Shown in pieces: positions 12,147 to 12,280 of a stretch of 12,280 bases of DNA. The number at the start of each line of letters is the position of its first letter. Within the stretch, counting starts at the first letter, position 1. The stretch spans positions 1 through 12,280 of the forward strand of contig CAYWRO010000094.1 in the NCBI GenBank assembly GCA_964460345.1. Reading direction: 5' to 3'. The position numbers and the translations under genes are program-made. The notes below the pieces were generated by a model that was given only the letters and a program-made list of their open reading frames with translations, ran no database searches and was not told the origin of the DNA. The stretch is from CAYWRO01 sp964460345. Its GTDB lineage: Bacteria; Planctomycetota; Phycisphaerae; Phycisphaerales; UBA1924.

Positions 12147-12280
12147 TCATCCACTGGCCGACGCTGTCCGTGCGGTATGTCCGTTCTCGTTCCGGGTGGC
12201 AAGCTCCGGCTCGAACCGCACCCCGCCCCGCAGCGACGTCACATCCGCTCCGCTCGGCTCCTGGAAGATGCGGAGGCCGA
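12147..12280 (-). CDS. C-terminal 43 residues of an unidentified protein (runs off the window)
   Basis: On the minus strand one frame is open from the window edge to a TGA at 12147-12149. It reads GLRIFQEPSGADVTSLRGGV, then RFEPELATRNENGHTARTASASG, and its codons have strongly GC-biased third positions, as in the other genes here. The other two frames look less like coding sequence. I cannot name the protein. The stop lies eight bases from the stop of the convergent toxin gene. Confidence 0.6.
   Translation of the reverse strand, partial: GLRIFQEPSGADVTSLRGGVRFEPELATRNENGHTARTASASG

Overview
The window is high-GC DNA that looks like a member of the Planctomycetota, probably Phycisphaerae-like. 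The evidence is two membrane proteins ending in a CxxCGY...CPECG zinc ribbon, a small helical protein with a fibronectin type III domain, and intergenic regions packed with short-period repeats. From memory these are typical of that phylum; I could not search to confirm it.

Layout: (i) 1-2244, minus strand: the N-terminus of S-adenosylhomocysteinase (ahcY), preceded by an ArsR-HTH/methyltransferase fusion that resembles the SAH-sensing SahR type, and a TPR lipoprotein. (ii) 2494-3576, plus strand: a small protein resembling the LigD 3'-phosphoesterase domain, and a Gly-rich protein of unknown function. (iii) 3577-4169: a gene-free mosaic of repeats. (iv) 4170-5687, minus strand: two adjacent paralogous membrane/zinc-ribbon proteins. 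(v) 5688-6001: a divergent intergenic region holding a 21-bp-period array of palindromic decamers. (vi) 6002-6670: the FN3 protein. (vii) 6671-7233: nested inverted repeats and a 210-bp tandem duplication that copied the 5' end of asnB. (viii) 7234-9288: asnB, whose coding sequence carries several repeats of the kinds found between genes. (ix) 9364-10622, minus strand: a GNAT acetyltransferase and a VOC-fold dioxygenase-like protein. (x) 10717-12138, plus strand: a QueC-like protein without a normal PP-loop, then a DUF433/DUF5615-type toxin-antitoxin pair. (xi) 12147-12280: the C-terminal end of an unidentified minus-strand gene.

The genes do not form one pathway. The clearest functional unit is the SAH regulator with ahcY, with a perfect 14-bp palindrome in front of the regulator as a likely operator. 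The most unusual content is non-coding: micro-arrays of three or four units of 7, 8 or 9 bp, often paired as inverted arms about 30-240 bp apart, both between genes and in frame inside asnB; and the phased 21-bp array between the zinc-ribbon pair and the FN3 gene.
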